Assembly (NCBI GenBank): GCA_914767715.1
Contig: OU612066.1
Span: forward strand, 31,224,283-31,284,282
Reading direction: 5' to 3'
Origin: Membranipora membranacea
Lineage: Eukaryota; Bryozoa; Gymnolaemata; Cheilostomatida; Membraniporidae
DNA: 60,000 bases
A program made the translations under genes and the position numbers. The notes below the pieces were generated by a model. The model was not told the origin of the DNA, ran no database searches, and saw only the letters and a list, made by a program, of their open reading frames with translations. Below, piece by piece: positions 10,875 to 23,775 of the stretch (position 1 is the stretch's first letter; every line of letters begins with the position of its first letter).

Positions 10875-12289
10875 AAGAGTTGTCAATGCCAACTTGATGA
10901 TTATACATCTTATTTTCCACATGATGTTTTCCAAAAAGGCAATGTCCGAAGAGATGACCTCTAGATAATAGGCGCTTCAAATCAAGTGAATCAATATTGT
11001 TGTGGTAATCAGAATGATACCTAATAATATAACTCAATGTAATAATTCTTCGCGGTAGCTTTGCTGAGAGTTATTTCAAATTTTTGAAAATAAAATAGGA
11101 TAGATGATCCATGTTCTGAATCTCAGTGTATTTAATCCTCCTAACAAAGGATTGTATAACTTGCGAAAACTAAGCTGAGCTAAGCTGAAAATATGCTTGA
11201 TTACCCAAGGCGGTATTATTTGAATTGACTTACAAAAAGTTTATGCTTGTGTAATGTTCTTTGATTGGGCCACTGTAGACCCTAAAGCGGAGGCCTCTAC
11301 ACATTTTGTTTGTAATTCTGCAATTCAGCTTTTTTTTTTCTTGGCACGTTCCCATTCCATGAAGCAGGAAATATAGCGTAATCTGGGGTTATCTGTTGCT
11401 GCGTTAGAAACATAATTACATTTTGGTCGGATGTAGATGCAAATCAATCATCTATGCCAATTATTTGGTCTTGGTATTTTATTTGATTTGTTACTAAGGC
11501 TATACATGCAGGTCTAAGCCAGCTAAAGTTGCAGTTCCTACTTGAAAACTGAGAATTTTAAAGTTGTGACATAAAAATCCTGCCAGTGTCTGCTGTTCCA
11601 AGCATCAAACATCAGAAACTTGCAACTCTGAAGCCACTGTAAAGAAGGCATCCATAAAAATATGTTCATATAGATTATATTTGTCATGTCAATAAATTGA
11701 TGATATGTTTGGTTTAAAATAATACACGATGAGCCCAAAGTGACTTTTTACAAAACGCCGAAATAGGACTGTTTGAGTGATTGTTAATCATATAAGGTGA
11801 AACTTTGAGCAATGATTTGGAAATATCACATAGGTTGGAGCTATGTTTTCAAAGCTGTGAATATGACTATTATTGTCGGCAGCGGGCACAAATTCTTTTG
11901 GTGGTGAAAGTTCTCACATATAACGCCTATTTGATTGAGCATAATACCGAGAGGGTACAAACTTGGTACTGTATATAAAGCACTTCACATGGAACCTTGC
12001 AAACATATCACATTACATCATCCGACCACAATAAGGCATGAATCAAAAAAATTGATGAACAAAATAGTTATGGTTGAATTTCATCTGAATTCAAATTTTG
12101 CTTAACTCCTAAATTCCGTCTGATAAAAATAATCTCTATTGCTTCATTTCTGCTGTAAAGTGGCACAACATCATCAAGATTTTCTTCACCTTTCAACATT
12201 CGTTCTTACCATAACTGAAAGCTATGTTTTGCAAATAACCATGAAAGAAAACTAACTTATCCGGTGGTGTCACACAGTATTGAGTAAGT

Positions 12290-12600
12290 TGTGGTCCCAA
12301 TTAATCCTTCAAACAAAGGCTTCTATTACCACACACACTTCAGTTTAGCTGCTTATGGCAGGGGATTATACAGTGCCTCTTTCTGTAATAGCTGCTTATT
12401 GATCAGTTCGATTGGTCAACCAAAGTTTTTACAATAGTATTTTTTTGCTTTAGCAGGGAAGAATTGTTATCCGGCCATCATTTTGTTTTCTTCTGAACCA
12501 GACAATTCAGTGTCATCCTGGACTAAACATCTGCCGATGATGAATATGCAAAGCTCTACTTTTTTTGTATTTCAAGTCAACTGTATGAATTGGCAGTGAC
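12290..12600 (+). repeat. MITE-like short repeat, good copy
   Basis: About 300 bases. Starts near GTGGTCCCAATTAATCCTTC, has CTTCAGTTTAGCTG then GGGGATTAT, an internal GATTGGTCAACC and a 3' part GTCATCCTGGAC. Matched at 57945-58260 and, inverted, at 54170-54460. No open frame. Confidence 0.6.
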
Positions 12601-12690
12601 TTACTAATTATGATATTGGACATCCCAAACTCTTCTGCTCTACCAAACATCCTTTTAGGTAAAGACATAGGGTCAGCAAATATTGGCTAT

Positions 12691-15457
12691 CTATACACCG
12701 TTTTGGGCGACTACATCAGAAGTTGTTTGATCAAAATCAGAGTCTTCATCCTCCAGATAATAAGGATCATCCACATATAACCCTTCATGTTGAGTTTCCG
12801 AATGCTGGCTTATTGCGGGAGTTACTGGATGTGTCAGCTCATTATGAGATTGCTGATATTCTCTCTCCGGCTCCATCACCTCAGATGCAGCAAGCTCAAT
12901 ATCTGTAATTCAATCAAGAGTTAAAAATCTTCAAGCAAATTTTTCTGTTAAAGTTCCAACCTAAAATAACTTGGACACATAACTTCTAAACATGAGTCTT
13001 AATTTTGCTCTTCAAACTTTATAGATAGTGCTCTATTAACTTTTAGTAAGGTCACAAGATGTTTAGCCATAACATGAAGTTGCAAAGTAGCGTATTTAAA
13101 AAATATAAAATGAGTTGATGTATCAAATAGAGGATTACTAGAGCAATTGGCAGCAACTTTACCCAACTCAAATATAAAGGGTAGGGTAAAATATTGTTGT
13201 TCAGTAACAGGCAACCGACAGCCAGCTTAGCTTAAGCTTAAGTTTTCATACCGCATGATATCTGCATGCTCCATAAAATTATCAATAATATATATATTTT
13301 GTCACACTGAATATTTTTACCAGAAATAAAAAGGTGGAAAGAATCGGGTTATGTCATCCAAGACATTTTGATATGTTGAAGATCTGGTTGGACTATTTTA
13401 GAAAAATTCCAACGTTAAATTCTGTACTAACCTGCCGATTGCTCTCGATGTTTTCTATGCCTAGACATGTTTAGGTTGTCTTGTCGCTTACGGATATACA
13501 GGCCCATGAATACGCTTGATACCCCTATGGCCAGTATAACAGCCGCTGATAGGCCCCAAGTAAGCGGCGTGGTCGGCTCTCTCTTTTCTGACTTCTAATC
13601 CGAGCCTCAGATGTAATGATTAATAAAAATCATGAATTTTTCAAGAATGATAACAAAAAGGGATAAAATTGATGTCAAATGGTGAATAAGTCTCATAAGG
13701 ATCACATCAGATTATGCATAACTCACCAGCTTCTACGGTTTGATTCTTTTGGAGAGAGCTTCTTGTTGTCATCAAGGAGTTCACCAGACTTTCATCTACT
13801 GTAAAATTTCATGTGTTAATATATAGTGTTAGGTTGTACTTTGCTATAACTCATTTCTAAATAAAAGGCGAACAAATCTATATAAATATACAAATCTATA
13901 CAAATATATACTCAATGATCTGAGCTGCAGAAAATAGACTGAAACTATGTAGCTTACATTTGAGTGATATGACATGGATGTTTTTCCCACTGTCCATGAC
14001 TTGTAGTATCAGGTCTTGTAGATGATAATCTATCAGTAATATAGCAAACAGTTGTTTACAGTTACATTCAATGTCATAGCACGGGAGATGTGTAGTGTCC
14101 TCTTCGCACAACTTGCTTGTAGATCCGTTTTGGACATTGAGAAGAAAGAGTTCTTGTTTTGATGATCGACAAATAGCAGTATATTCTCCTATAAACAAGG
14201 CTTGGCTAACTTCGAGACTTATACTAAATGACACATATTCTGAAATATTGAAATTTTTTTATGTGATCGATCGGCAATGGTATGACAACGCTGTCCTTTT
14301 GAAAAGCAAAAATCTTTGTATGGTTGAGATTGAAGGCAAGCGCTGTGATTTTATCTCTAAAGTTGTCCAGTTCAGTCTATATGACTTGATCTTTGGCACC
14401 TATTATAACTGAATATATGGTTGATGCAGCGGTGTAGTAGGTTATGTTGGAATTATCTGGGTGCACCTCAGCTGGTCCTATTTCACCTTCTATTTCTTTG
14501 CATTCCTGCTTTTGTTGACAGCAGTCTTTTCTCCCACAGAGCAGAAATTCGCTTGACTCACTGCATTGAGGTAGATAGTAGAGCGCCAGTGAAGTTTGCG
14601 TGCCAACAAGATATCTGTCATATCCGAGTGTGTGGAAGAAATATACGGTAACTTTGTCTGATTCGAAGATCGAGCTTGCTTCTAGGTTTTTATACCTTCT
14701 TTTATAGATTCCCTTTCCAACAACGGAATAATAGCGTGCATGGTTTTCTTCGTCCACGGCATTAGCAGGCTCTATCCAACTAATATCTTGTGATCCATTG
14801 AGAAGTGGTGTTTTATTCATGCTGACAATGTCCGTAGTAATTTTAGATCCAAATCTGCCATCACCATCAATGCAACTCACCAATGCCTAAATAGTATAAA
14901 AAGTATGATGGAGCATTTTTTTTCTCAAACATTTTTAAACTATTCATCAATCTGGTGCACTTCTTGTTGCACATCTCTTTTAGCAGAGAAGGAAATAATC
15001 CCATTTGTGAGATGTAAGTAGAAAGCCTCCTAGATTTGTTCTATCAGTTGCCTATATCACAGCTAAATATTTCTTCTGCAAACAAAGTTTCTTTCTATTG
15101 GTCAGAAAATTATTTTAGATACTTTGGCAGCAACCTGAGTAGCTACCACCCAGGAGAGAATCTGAGACAAAAAGTGTGAAGACGATATGATTATTTATCA
15201 CATAATTAAAATGACAATGATGAAGCGTGATGAAGTACGATTGAAACATATTTTTTTTGCATAATTATGTGTCTTTTATTAATTTTGGAAAATTAATCAC
15301 CTGATTTGTCAAAACTCTGGTGGCAGACCATAAATAAGCAAAGGCAAATGATAATATATTCCTTAAAAACAAGATTTGATTTTAATGGAAGATAACCGCT
15401 GATCGTGATACGAACTAAAATTAGCACAGCGATGCAACTGAACATCCTTGTTTCCAT
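12691..15457 (-). pseudogene. R-A: broken membrane receptor of the SR pair
   Basis: Equivalent of R-C. Exons: 15457-15416 (signal peptide METRMFSCIAVLIL), 14886-13958 (ectodomain), 13798-13727, 13605-13432 (membrane) and 12902 downwards (tail). Splice borders are kept, but the frame is lost. There is a TAG at 14377-14379 in the ectodomain; exon 2 is 929 bases against 925 in R-C, a frameshift around 14250; and a second TAG at 13595-13597 falls just before the membrane segment. The tail stops at 12691-12693 because sequence homologous to R-C ends near 12700 and foreign flank begins. Conserved islands such as GEIGPAEVHPDNSN remain identical to R-C. A short secreted product from the first frame (about 180 aa) is possible but unproven. 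Confidence 0.7.
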
Positions 15458-15812
15458 CAAAGTAATCAATTCTCCCTTCTCGATGATTACAACCGAAGTG
15501 CATATAATATTCAGTTAACAAGGTTTAATAACAGATAAGTGATAATACTCAATCACTTTTATTGACGCAGTAAACATAATATTTGCCTGGGTTGCTGTAT
15601 ATGTTCCGATCCTATATTCTGATTGGTCATTGAAAGAGTTACCATGGTAAACAGTAAAATACTTCTGAGAGGTTACATGGTTGAAAATTTAAAAAAAGCA
15701 CCTATATGTACTGTGGAAAGAAAATGAATTATTAATAATCAACAATCTACCTACGATATCAGTAACATTACCCAACAAGAAAAGGCTGTGTTGTGCAACA
15801 AAACGTCAATGA

Positions 15813-17968
15813 TTACCAGTAACGCGTCCATACAGCCTCGGAACATTTTCCTGGTGGAGTAAGCCTCATTATTGTACGATGCCTGTTCTGTACTGCACAC
15901 AATACACTTTGTTTTCCATTTTCTACAAAGTATTGGAACATAGGTCTTCAAAATGATAACTTAATTGTTTTAATTTTGACATGTAATGAAAAAGCTATAG
16001 GCTACGCACAAAATGATATGATAGCAAATATCTCGAAGTTACAATCAGTTTAAGGCAAACTTAAAAGCCAGCAGAGCTCACCAAAATATTTGATAGCCAC
16101 AAATGTCCGAACTTCATATCCATTGAATCCATCGTCAGGAGGATCGAGATGGGTTGGGCCAGTTCTCACAATCTGGAATACATTTCTATCACACATTGTT
16201 ACAGTCTCTAGCGGTTCTCTCAAGCTTGGCTAAAAAGCAAATGCATATTGTGAGTTAGTTGATAAATGATGGAGCTGTTTCAGTAAATTTAGATTATCAG
16301 CCTGCATAATCTAAACATAATTGTTTAACCTGTGTTATTATATGTGGTATGGTATGTCCTAGCCTTAATCCACTCCCAATCCCTTTGCATCATGTATCCT
16401 CATTATGATTTTTTGATGTATTATGGTTTCGAATATGGTATGACATATGCAAGCCTTAATTTTTCCCTCATAAGAGAGGCGAAAAACTCATCATGGGACA
16501 TAATATTGTTTGTAGATATAAGATTGACCTTTCATTTACAAGAATAATTTAGTTAAATCCTTGTTTTGAGATAATGATAATTTCAAAATATTCAAGTTAG
16601 CTGTTCTTACCGTTCCAATAATCATGCTGCCATCTTGAGCTACAGTCAGTTGACCTATCGATATTTCTAACCACCTTCGATCTGCTGTCCAGTAATCTTC
16701 ATAAATGTGCAGTATAAAAAATCTTCTGGTATCTGTTTTTCCATCAATCTTATAAACATCATATTTGGCTGTTATATCAGCGTACAAAAGCCTCTCTAAA
16801 AACATTATACTTTGGTTTAGAAATGATCTAGCACCACAAACTGCATACTATAGGAACTAACCAACTTTTTTCCTGGTCATCACAATAATTGTCATCAGCT
16901 AATTTTCTTGACAGCCCAGAAGAAATTATCCCAATACAACATCCTATCATATTGCTTTGTTACCCATTTAAATATCTATGGGTATATAAGACTTGGATCC
17001 ATCATAAAAAATAAAATATATTGTACTCTGAAAATATATATGTACCTTCCTCATGCTCAAGAATGAGAACTTCTTTCGTTCTTTTGTCAATTGTAACAGC
17101 TTTATATGTGTCAGCCTGTTGCAAAGGTTTTTTGTTGTGAATTCTAGTTTGCATCAGCCGTAGCTGTGGACAGTGATCAGTATCCGCACTCACTATATTT
17201 GATACAAAAAAGAGGAGGGTTACATCTACACTACCAAAATAATTGTTTTCTCCAAGCACTTGGCTATTCATAAGGCTTGGACGAATATAGAGGAGTCTAA
17301 GGTCTTGTCAATAGTGACTCAGATTATTACCACAAAATCTCAAAGTTGAGACAATGATCTGAGGCTTACAGTTGTCATGCAACAGTAAAGAGCAGAGACA
17401 GTGCAGTCATGGTTCATTTTTGATATGATAAATAGCTATTCGAAAATAATGAAATGAATGAAGGTTTCTTCAATTGTCTAGATGTAACCATAATAACCTT
17501 GCTAAATGGGACCTCAAAACCAGCATCATTACAACTCTGCTTGAAACTGAGACTAAGTTTCAAAAAAATTTTAAGCTCTCATGCTTCCCGTCCGATTGTC
17601 TTTCTTTGTGGCTTTCCTGTATTTTTTGCTCTTTTGAGCTGCATCACACTCATCCATCAATCAATAAGATTGTGCTGTTATCTGCTCACAGGCCAAAGGT
17701 GTTAGTAAAATTCATGCCAATTGTAGTATGTATACTTTTATAGATAAACACTGTGACTGTCCCATAAGGTTCTCTGTGATTTTGAATCAGTTTTTCATTT
17801 GGTAAGGTTTCAACTCCAATCATCCAATCTACAATCACAACAGCAAGTTTGTAAAGTGAAAAACAGAAAATTAGTTGCGAATTAGACCACATTCATGCAG
17901 ATTGTCTTACCCAAATACAGAAGCCAAAGAAAAACTCCTACAAGAATCCAGATGTAAAAAGCAGCCAT
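15813..17968 (-). CDS. S-A: secreted protein of the SR pair (215 aa model)
   Basis: Five exons on the minus strand: 17968-17911, 17192-17046, 16795-16611, 16229-16082 and 15922-15813. Their lengths (58, 147, 185, 148, 110) are identical to those of S-C, and there are no stops before the terminal TAA. Residues 1-22 form a signal peptide (MAAFYIWILVGVFLWLLYL, then VSAD). The mature part has four cysteines (in DHCP, TMCD, VLCAV, GKCSE), so two disulphides are likely, and no membrane segment. Compared with S-C, blocks such as AKYDVYKIDG and NVFQIVRTGPT are kept while neighbouring patches differ strongly. The paired R gene starts 355 bases downstream and is dead, so S-A may act alone or with another R. 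Unrecognised family. Confidence 0.7.
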
Positions 17969-20270
17969 GCTGAATGGGATATAAGACGGCAACTAGGTAA
18001 GTTTATTTGGCGGATTCAAACTGAAATAATGGGTCATTAAAGTTTATATGTGCTTGCTTAAATTTTTGCAACAAAGCTCATCGTTTAATGACGGTTTGTA
18101 CATAGTCATTTTAGAATATCCTAGCCAACTTTGGTTTGTGAGGCGCCCATTATGAACAAAAGGTAATTAAAATAGGTGTGAAGCCATTACCGTTTAACTT
18201 AATTCAGAAAATCGGATATTTTAACGACAAAATTGAACAAAGACTAACTGCCTGCGAGACCTGAGATGCCACCATACATACATTTACTTTCATAGTTTTT
18301 TTATGGCAAAATATCCTTTCTTTTTGTTAGATCATTTTTCTTTTTCAACAAAATTTTTGAATATTCCAATCTGTAGATACAGTTTATTTTATTCTGACAT
18401 TCCAAGAGTGTAACTTTAATCCTGCAAAACAAAACTACTGATAAATTAAAAGGGAACAAAATTATTGAGTCAAATTAATCGCCACGCATAAATCGAATAG
18501 CTGCGGCCATCCATACAATACAATACAATATAATACTACAAACAATGCTTATTATAATATTGATAATAATGCTGATCATAATGATCCTAAACTTCGCAAT
18601 GATTTGAGCACTGCTAGGTATGCCAATACCTGGTAGTTTAAAAATTAAGGAGCACAATATTTTGCAATCAAAATAACAATTAGAGGACACTAAAGACATC
18701 ATTTTGCGTAAAATCGGGTGCAGATGTTTTACAAGGATGTTTGCCTGCTTTTAAGACGGAAATGAATTTATTGCAAAATCATGAATACAAAAACCGTCGC
18801 CGACACCAGCGATATAACACATATTCTTGACCAATCAAAATGTTTAAAAAAATAATAAACCTGATGGAGAAAAAACTTTTGCATGAATTATGGGATTATG
18901 CTTCTTGAAATCAGCTTACCTGAAGGGTTAGTGCGTAATAAAAACCTTTGTTTGCAGATTAAATTAGGCCTCAACTTGCTCAATACTGGTGATGTAACAT
19001 CAGATAGGTTTATGTTTTCTAATTTTTTGCATTTAAGAGCGCATGACATTGACGCAGTACCTAACAACAAATAGTATCAAACAAAATACTGCTTTTCCAC
19101 ATCCATCGGACAAAATACTGCTTTGATTGATATCAATCGGATTTTAAAATAACTAATATTTGTTTAGGAGATCTAAGAGAAAAAAAGTCAATATCTAATG
19201 GAAAGTTTAGTTTGCAATATGATTGCATAACAACCGCACTCAGATGAATGAAATCATATGGCAACAACTCATGACAGAAAATTAAACACTAGCACTCAAC
19301 CAAGGAGAGTACAGGTAAATATGATGCTATACTATGGAGGAATGCCCAAATACAGTATACAAATTAGTCAAAGAGAGGGGAATTACTCAGAATGATATAT
19401 TTGGTGCCTATGTACCTTGTATGTCATGGCCAAAAGCATAACATGACTATCACAAATGCCTTGTAGTGTCTAACAATATTTCGATATATTTCTTTATCTA
19501 TTAGGCGTTGTGACGGCTTTCACAAAGACACATAAAATTAACTGGTGTTGTTGTGGAAACAAAAATTCAAACTTGGAGGATACCATGATTACCTTTGATT
19601 TACTGGTTGATTTTCTGGCGGGGTAGGTATGTAAGGTAAGGCTAGTACAATATTAAGGTAGTTGACATGCAATAGTGGTGGGTGCTATGTGTGGGTGACA
19701 GAGTGAAATTGCAACCACTAAAAGGGCACATGCGATAGTGTTTGGACGTGGACTAGGCTGATAGATTGCCCAGGATTGCCCTTTCAGTGATTTGACTAAA
19801 TTTTGTGGGGAAGGACTGGCAAGAAGCCAGAGGACATACACCTTAACACTCTATGATTTCTCTCTTTTTTATCGAGTATGATAATTACTAGATGGGTCAA
19901 GGTTCATCAATCACCTTGAATTTGGTTCTGGATAAAAAAACCAGATGTTATATGTAATCACAGGGGCAGGTGGGCATACAAGTATGTCACCCGGCGAATT
20001 GTCTACAATAAGGAAATGAATATATATGGCAAAGCCATGGAAACCACAGCCTAAGAACGACTCTGCTGAATAATTGCGGAGTACTAACTTTTGCCAACCA
20101 ATCAAAATATTGAATACAGGAATTTGCCTGTCATAAAATTTCTAGATAAATTCCAGGATAATCCTTGATGTAATCAGCTAAACTCAAGTGTGAGTGCGTA
20201 GTAAAAGCCTTTGTTTGCAGGATTTAGGCAAACCTAGACCCCTCAACAATTGTGACGAAACCACTAGAAT
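17969..20270 (-). other. Upstream block of SR-A (inverted copy of the B and C upstream blocks)
   Basis: Gene-free. On the minus strand it matches parts of 27300-30160 and 42890-45800, for example 19650-19850 against 27655-27850 and 43260-43450. It includes MITE-like copies near 18880-19080 and 20110-20270 (both minus) and a small AATAC-type microsatellite near 18510-18530. The TATA-like word seen at S-B and S-C is degraded here. Confidence 0.55.
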
Positions 20271-21860
20271 TCTTAATTTTCATAGGATTTTTGCAAGACA
20301 TGAATGAAGTACTACCCTACCATGACAAAGTGTCAGACCTAACATTGTCATTTGGTCTCAATTTGATATAAAAAGAACCTATTGTCTTTGTGAGGACAAT
20401 AAAAAAGGGAACAAATGTATCTTGAATGGAAATATTAAGATGTGGAATGAAGACGTAACCAGTACACCACTGCACAAACATTTTTTTTAAAACATAAAAC
20501 CAACCTATTCTGTTTTTGGATGGTTAGATGATGCCGTCGATATTTACTGCCAAGGTACCATTGGGTGTTTATCGATTAATCGTCCGAGCCCCTCACTCCT
20601 TTCTTTCCTCTTGAATATATTTGTCTACAATTCATTTATTCCAAGGCAGCCTATAATCTTATCAATTTTGCTCGATCTGGATATCATATTATAAAAGTTT
20701 AAGTAAAAATGGTAATGCAATAATCACCCACAAGCTGCTACCTGACCTTTGGAAATATTAAAATTTCGCTACCCTGGTATGACAAGGTGTAAATGCGGAT
20801 CTCATAATCCATCCTTGATATCATGTCGGAAGAGAAATAACTACTTATAACATATCATCTGAGAAATAAAGTTTTTATTTATATTTGTTGCGACTTGATA
20901 GCCATCTTATTACCATCGCTTGGAAAACACCCCATATCTTGGGCAGATCCGGCCGGCTCATGTGAAACACCTACAGAACCTAAGAAAAAACAGATCTACA
21001 CCAAATGGGTAAATCAGCCAAAAATAATTTAGATACTTTCCTACCTACCCTTAAGGAGACCATCACTAGTCAAATCACCACCAAATCACTAAGAATTATG
21101 TTTACCGATTGAGAGCCTAATTTAGCTTTTGAGAAACTGCCATCTGGACCCTATCGCTCTGTTAAATTTTGTGTGAGCATTGGTACCAGTTCCGGTAGAA
21201 CAGTAGCAGTCTTTATAATAAACGTTAATCTGTTGGGTTTTTTTTTATTCATGGATTACATTTTTGTGAACAAAAGCATTTTTTTGTCCTTATCCATTTT
21301 ATTGAGCCCAAATATATTTTTGATTTTATCACAGCAGCTTTCTCAACAATTTCATTCCACATAAATCATTGTGATAATAAATGTCAATTTATTCATTCTT
21401 TCAATCATTCATTCAAGTGACCCCTACGCCTTCACATAGTCAAGGATATCTAGTGAAAGCCTATTGGCGTCCCAAATGCCTAGCGAGATTTGCGGTTTTG
21501 GCTCAATTCAGTAATTTGTAAAAAAGGTAAATGAGCTCAGAATAATTTTCTGTCCTATAGGTTTTTCAAGATTTCAATGTCCTTGTGCGATGTGCCTATT
21601 TGCAAAAAAATAAGATCTGAGGTTATATCAACCTGGTATTAACAACGTCAAACAAAAATGTTAACAGAGCTTTTTTTTGCTTGATTAATTCATAACCACA
21701 ACCTGAAATTTATGACTGTGAGGCCAATATCCTTGGCAACGATGCAACACCAATCACCAGGTTTAGTTGCGAAAAAGGATAATTTTCTTTATTTAAAGCG
21801 ATCACGCGATAGATTGCCTTCAGGCTACACTTAGATGAGCTTCAAGGTGATAAAATCCCA
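20271..21860. other. Gene-free stretch before X6
   Basis: No exon, no clear repeat family member and no duplicate recognised elsewhere in the window. Several short open frames are AT-rich and featureless. Confidence 0.4.
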
Positions 21861-21867
21861 TATAAAG
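21861..21867 (+). promoter_or_regulatory. TATA box of X6
   Basis: CATATAAAGG lies 95 bases before the X6 ATG, leaving a 5' UTR of about 65 bases if transcription starts 30 bases downstream. Position and sequence fit a TATA box; the start site is inferred. Confidence 0.45.
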
Positions 21868-21955
21868 GCTGTGTGTCCGAAGGTGTCTCTCAGAAAACTC
21901 TGGTCCTAGTAACAGATTAAATCAGACTCTAGTTACTGTTCTGATCTCATCTATA

Positions 21956-23764
21956 ATGGACACTTGGTTGTGTCAGGTGAGTAAAAATAAGTTAGGAACA
22001 AAAGGGAAATCGAAATCGCTTCCTGTTGTTGACCTATAACTACTCCCCCAGGTCTGGTTTTAACCCCATATTTGGAGGGGTTTTGGTCTGCGACTTGTGG
22101 TGGTTAGTTAACCTAGAATAAATTAAATTTTTTTCTACGAGGCAGGGAATTGTTGTAGTATGTGCAAACTTTTTTCCTTTCCCTTTTTTTTTGTCTTCGA
22201 CACTATTCAGAAAACATTCCGCTACTGGAATGAAGTAGACTTCCAATAAAAGTGGTAAAAGAAGAAAACTCACTGAAAACCTATTGTATTTATGGACCTG
22301 CTCTGAACCTGTTGAATGGCTCTGCAGTTGCCAAATCAGAAATCACATCTGGCGTTTGGATTCAAAGATGGACTTTATGATCACAATTACTTGCCGCCCT
22401 TTTTTTAGTAGATTCCTATACTTTCTTGTTTTAGCAGATAGCAGGACCCTTTTCAGGATATGCGTCCAAAAAATACTTACTATGTAAACTCATTTTTATC
22501 CTAAGATTTATCAACGCACAGAGCGCTCACTGCAATTAAAGTTATTTGATTACCAAAAAACCTGTCTGTACCAAAATTGTCTCTTTATTACATTGTTTAT
22601 TTTAGAGGAGCCAGCCAGCTGAGAGTATCAGGTGCTATGTTATTGCAAATGTGTATTGTAAGTATTCAGAATTTAATATGTGATTTGTCTATGTTGTCTA
22701 AGTTTAAAAAAAAATTGATTGAAATTCGCAGTGGCAAAGACTCACAGTCTTTCTTTTTCTGTAAACTCAAGTTCAGAGCATTGACCATAGCATAGTTCAA
22801 TAAAAGTGGTCTGAAAGGATTGGCTTTACTCATTTTTAAAGTTCAAGGCAGATGTTGACACCACGCGCATTCCACTTGCACTTCATAGATAATGATTTTG
22901 CAAAATAACCCAGAGGATTATTATTGACATTTGTAGTCGGAGCTGTCAGTATCTATGTAGCTATTCTTCTGTCAGCTGGATTGTCCATCTTAATATTGTT
23001 CATGTACCTAAAGGCGCTCAAAGCATTACTCAAGACTGACGGACAGATATCTGAAGTGCAAATCGTAATCGATAATAGCGATATTGCAGGTTTGTTTCAG
23101 TTACCATCTCTTTGTTTGTTATTACGTGGGAGGATGTTGCTAGATACTTTGGAAATAATCTCTGTTTAATGAGATGTTTACTGGTCAAGATTTATTTGGA
23201 GTGAGGCCAAAATCATTGAAATGACAGCAGAGATCATCACCAAATTCTTATTTTGGTACAAACCTACTAATTAAATTGAGAAAATAAAACACATAGTCAT
23301 CAGTCACTAAGATTATAATTTAAACAGCTTAATTCTCGGAAAATGACTAAGTTTAATCTCAAGCTTTAGCCTTCACCCTGTATGCAAGGTATGCTATTCT
23401 ATATTCCATATCCAATTCATGGCTTTTCAAATTGGAAAAAAAGTCATCCAGTTGATATGAATTTGATCTCTTTATAGAAATCTCCTTACATGGACAATTT
23501 AGTTTGGAGACAGAGCCTATGGTACGCTTCTTCCGAAGGACTAGAATTTATCGAGTACCTACAAAGGTAGATAATCACCATAACAGGAATCCAGGAAGGT
23601 TTGAGGAACCATCAAAGTTGCCGCAACCATTTTCTGGAGAAGCAAGGTCGTCTGCAACTTCTAAGACCTCACCTTCCCCTCCAACTGATAATGGCAAGAG
23701 TGCTGACACCCATAGAGAAGAGAATATAACAAGTGTAGATGGCTTCAAAAACCCGTGCAATTAG
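21956..23764 (+). CDS. X6: small single-pass membrane protein (170 aa model)
   Basis: Exons: 21956-21976 (MDTWLCQ, then gtgagt), 22606-22657, 22937-23089 and 23478-23764; phases 0, 1, 1 as in X1 and X2, sum 171 codons. The first exon closely resembles MDTRIFQ of X1 and has the same length. Exon 2 is a 17-codon stem. Exon 3 contains the membrane stretch (SIYVAILLSAGLSILILFMY) and a basic/polar run ending NSDIA. The tail begins EISLHGQFSLE and continues basic then proline/serine-rich (SKTSPSPPTDNG), ending FKNPCN. There is no signal peptide. An AATAAA follows only 6 bases after the stop (23770-23775). The position next to the SR-A upstream block fits membership of the same cluster. Function unknown. 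Confidence 0.65.
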
Positions 23765-23769
23765 CTGAC

Positions 23770-23775
23770 AATAAA
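23770..23775 (+). promoter_or_regulatory. Poly(A) signal of X6
   Basis: AATAAA directly after the X6 stop codon; a very short 3' UTR is implied if used. Confidence 0.4.

Larger units (their letters stand above)
10558..12700. other. 3' flank of X4, duplicated downstream of X5
   Basis: Direct diverged copy of 56723-58353. It contains the X4 3' UTR with AATAAA at 10869-10874 and a MITE-like repeat. The homology stops abruptly at about 12700, inside what should be the R-A tail exon, so this is a rearrangement junction. No gene seen. Confidence 0.6.
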
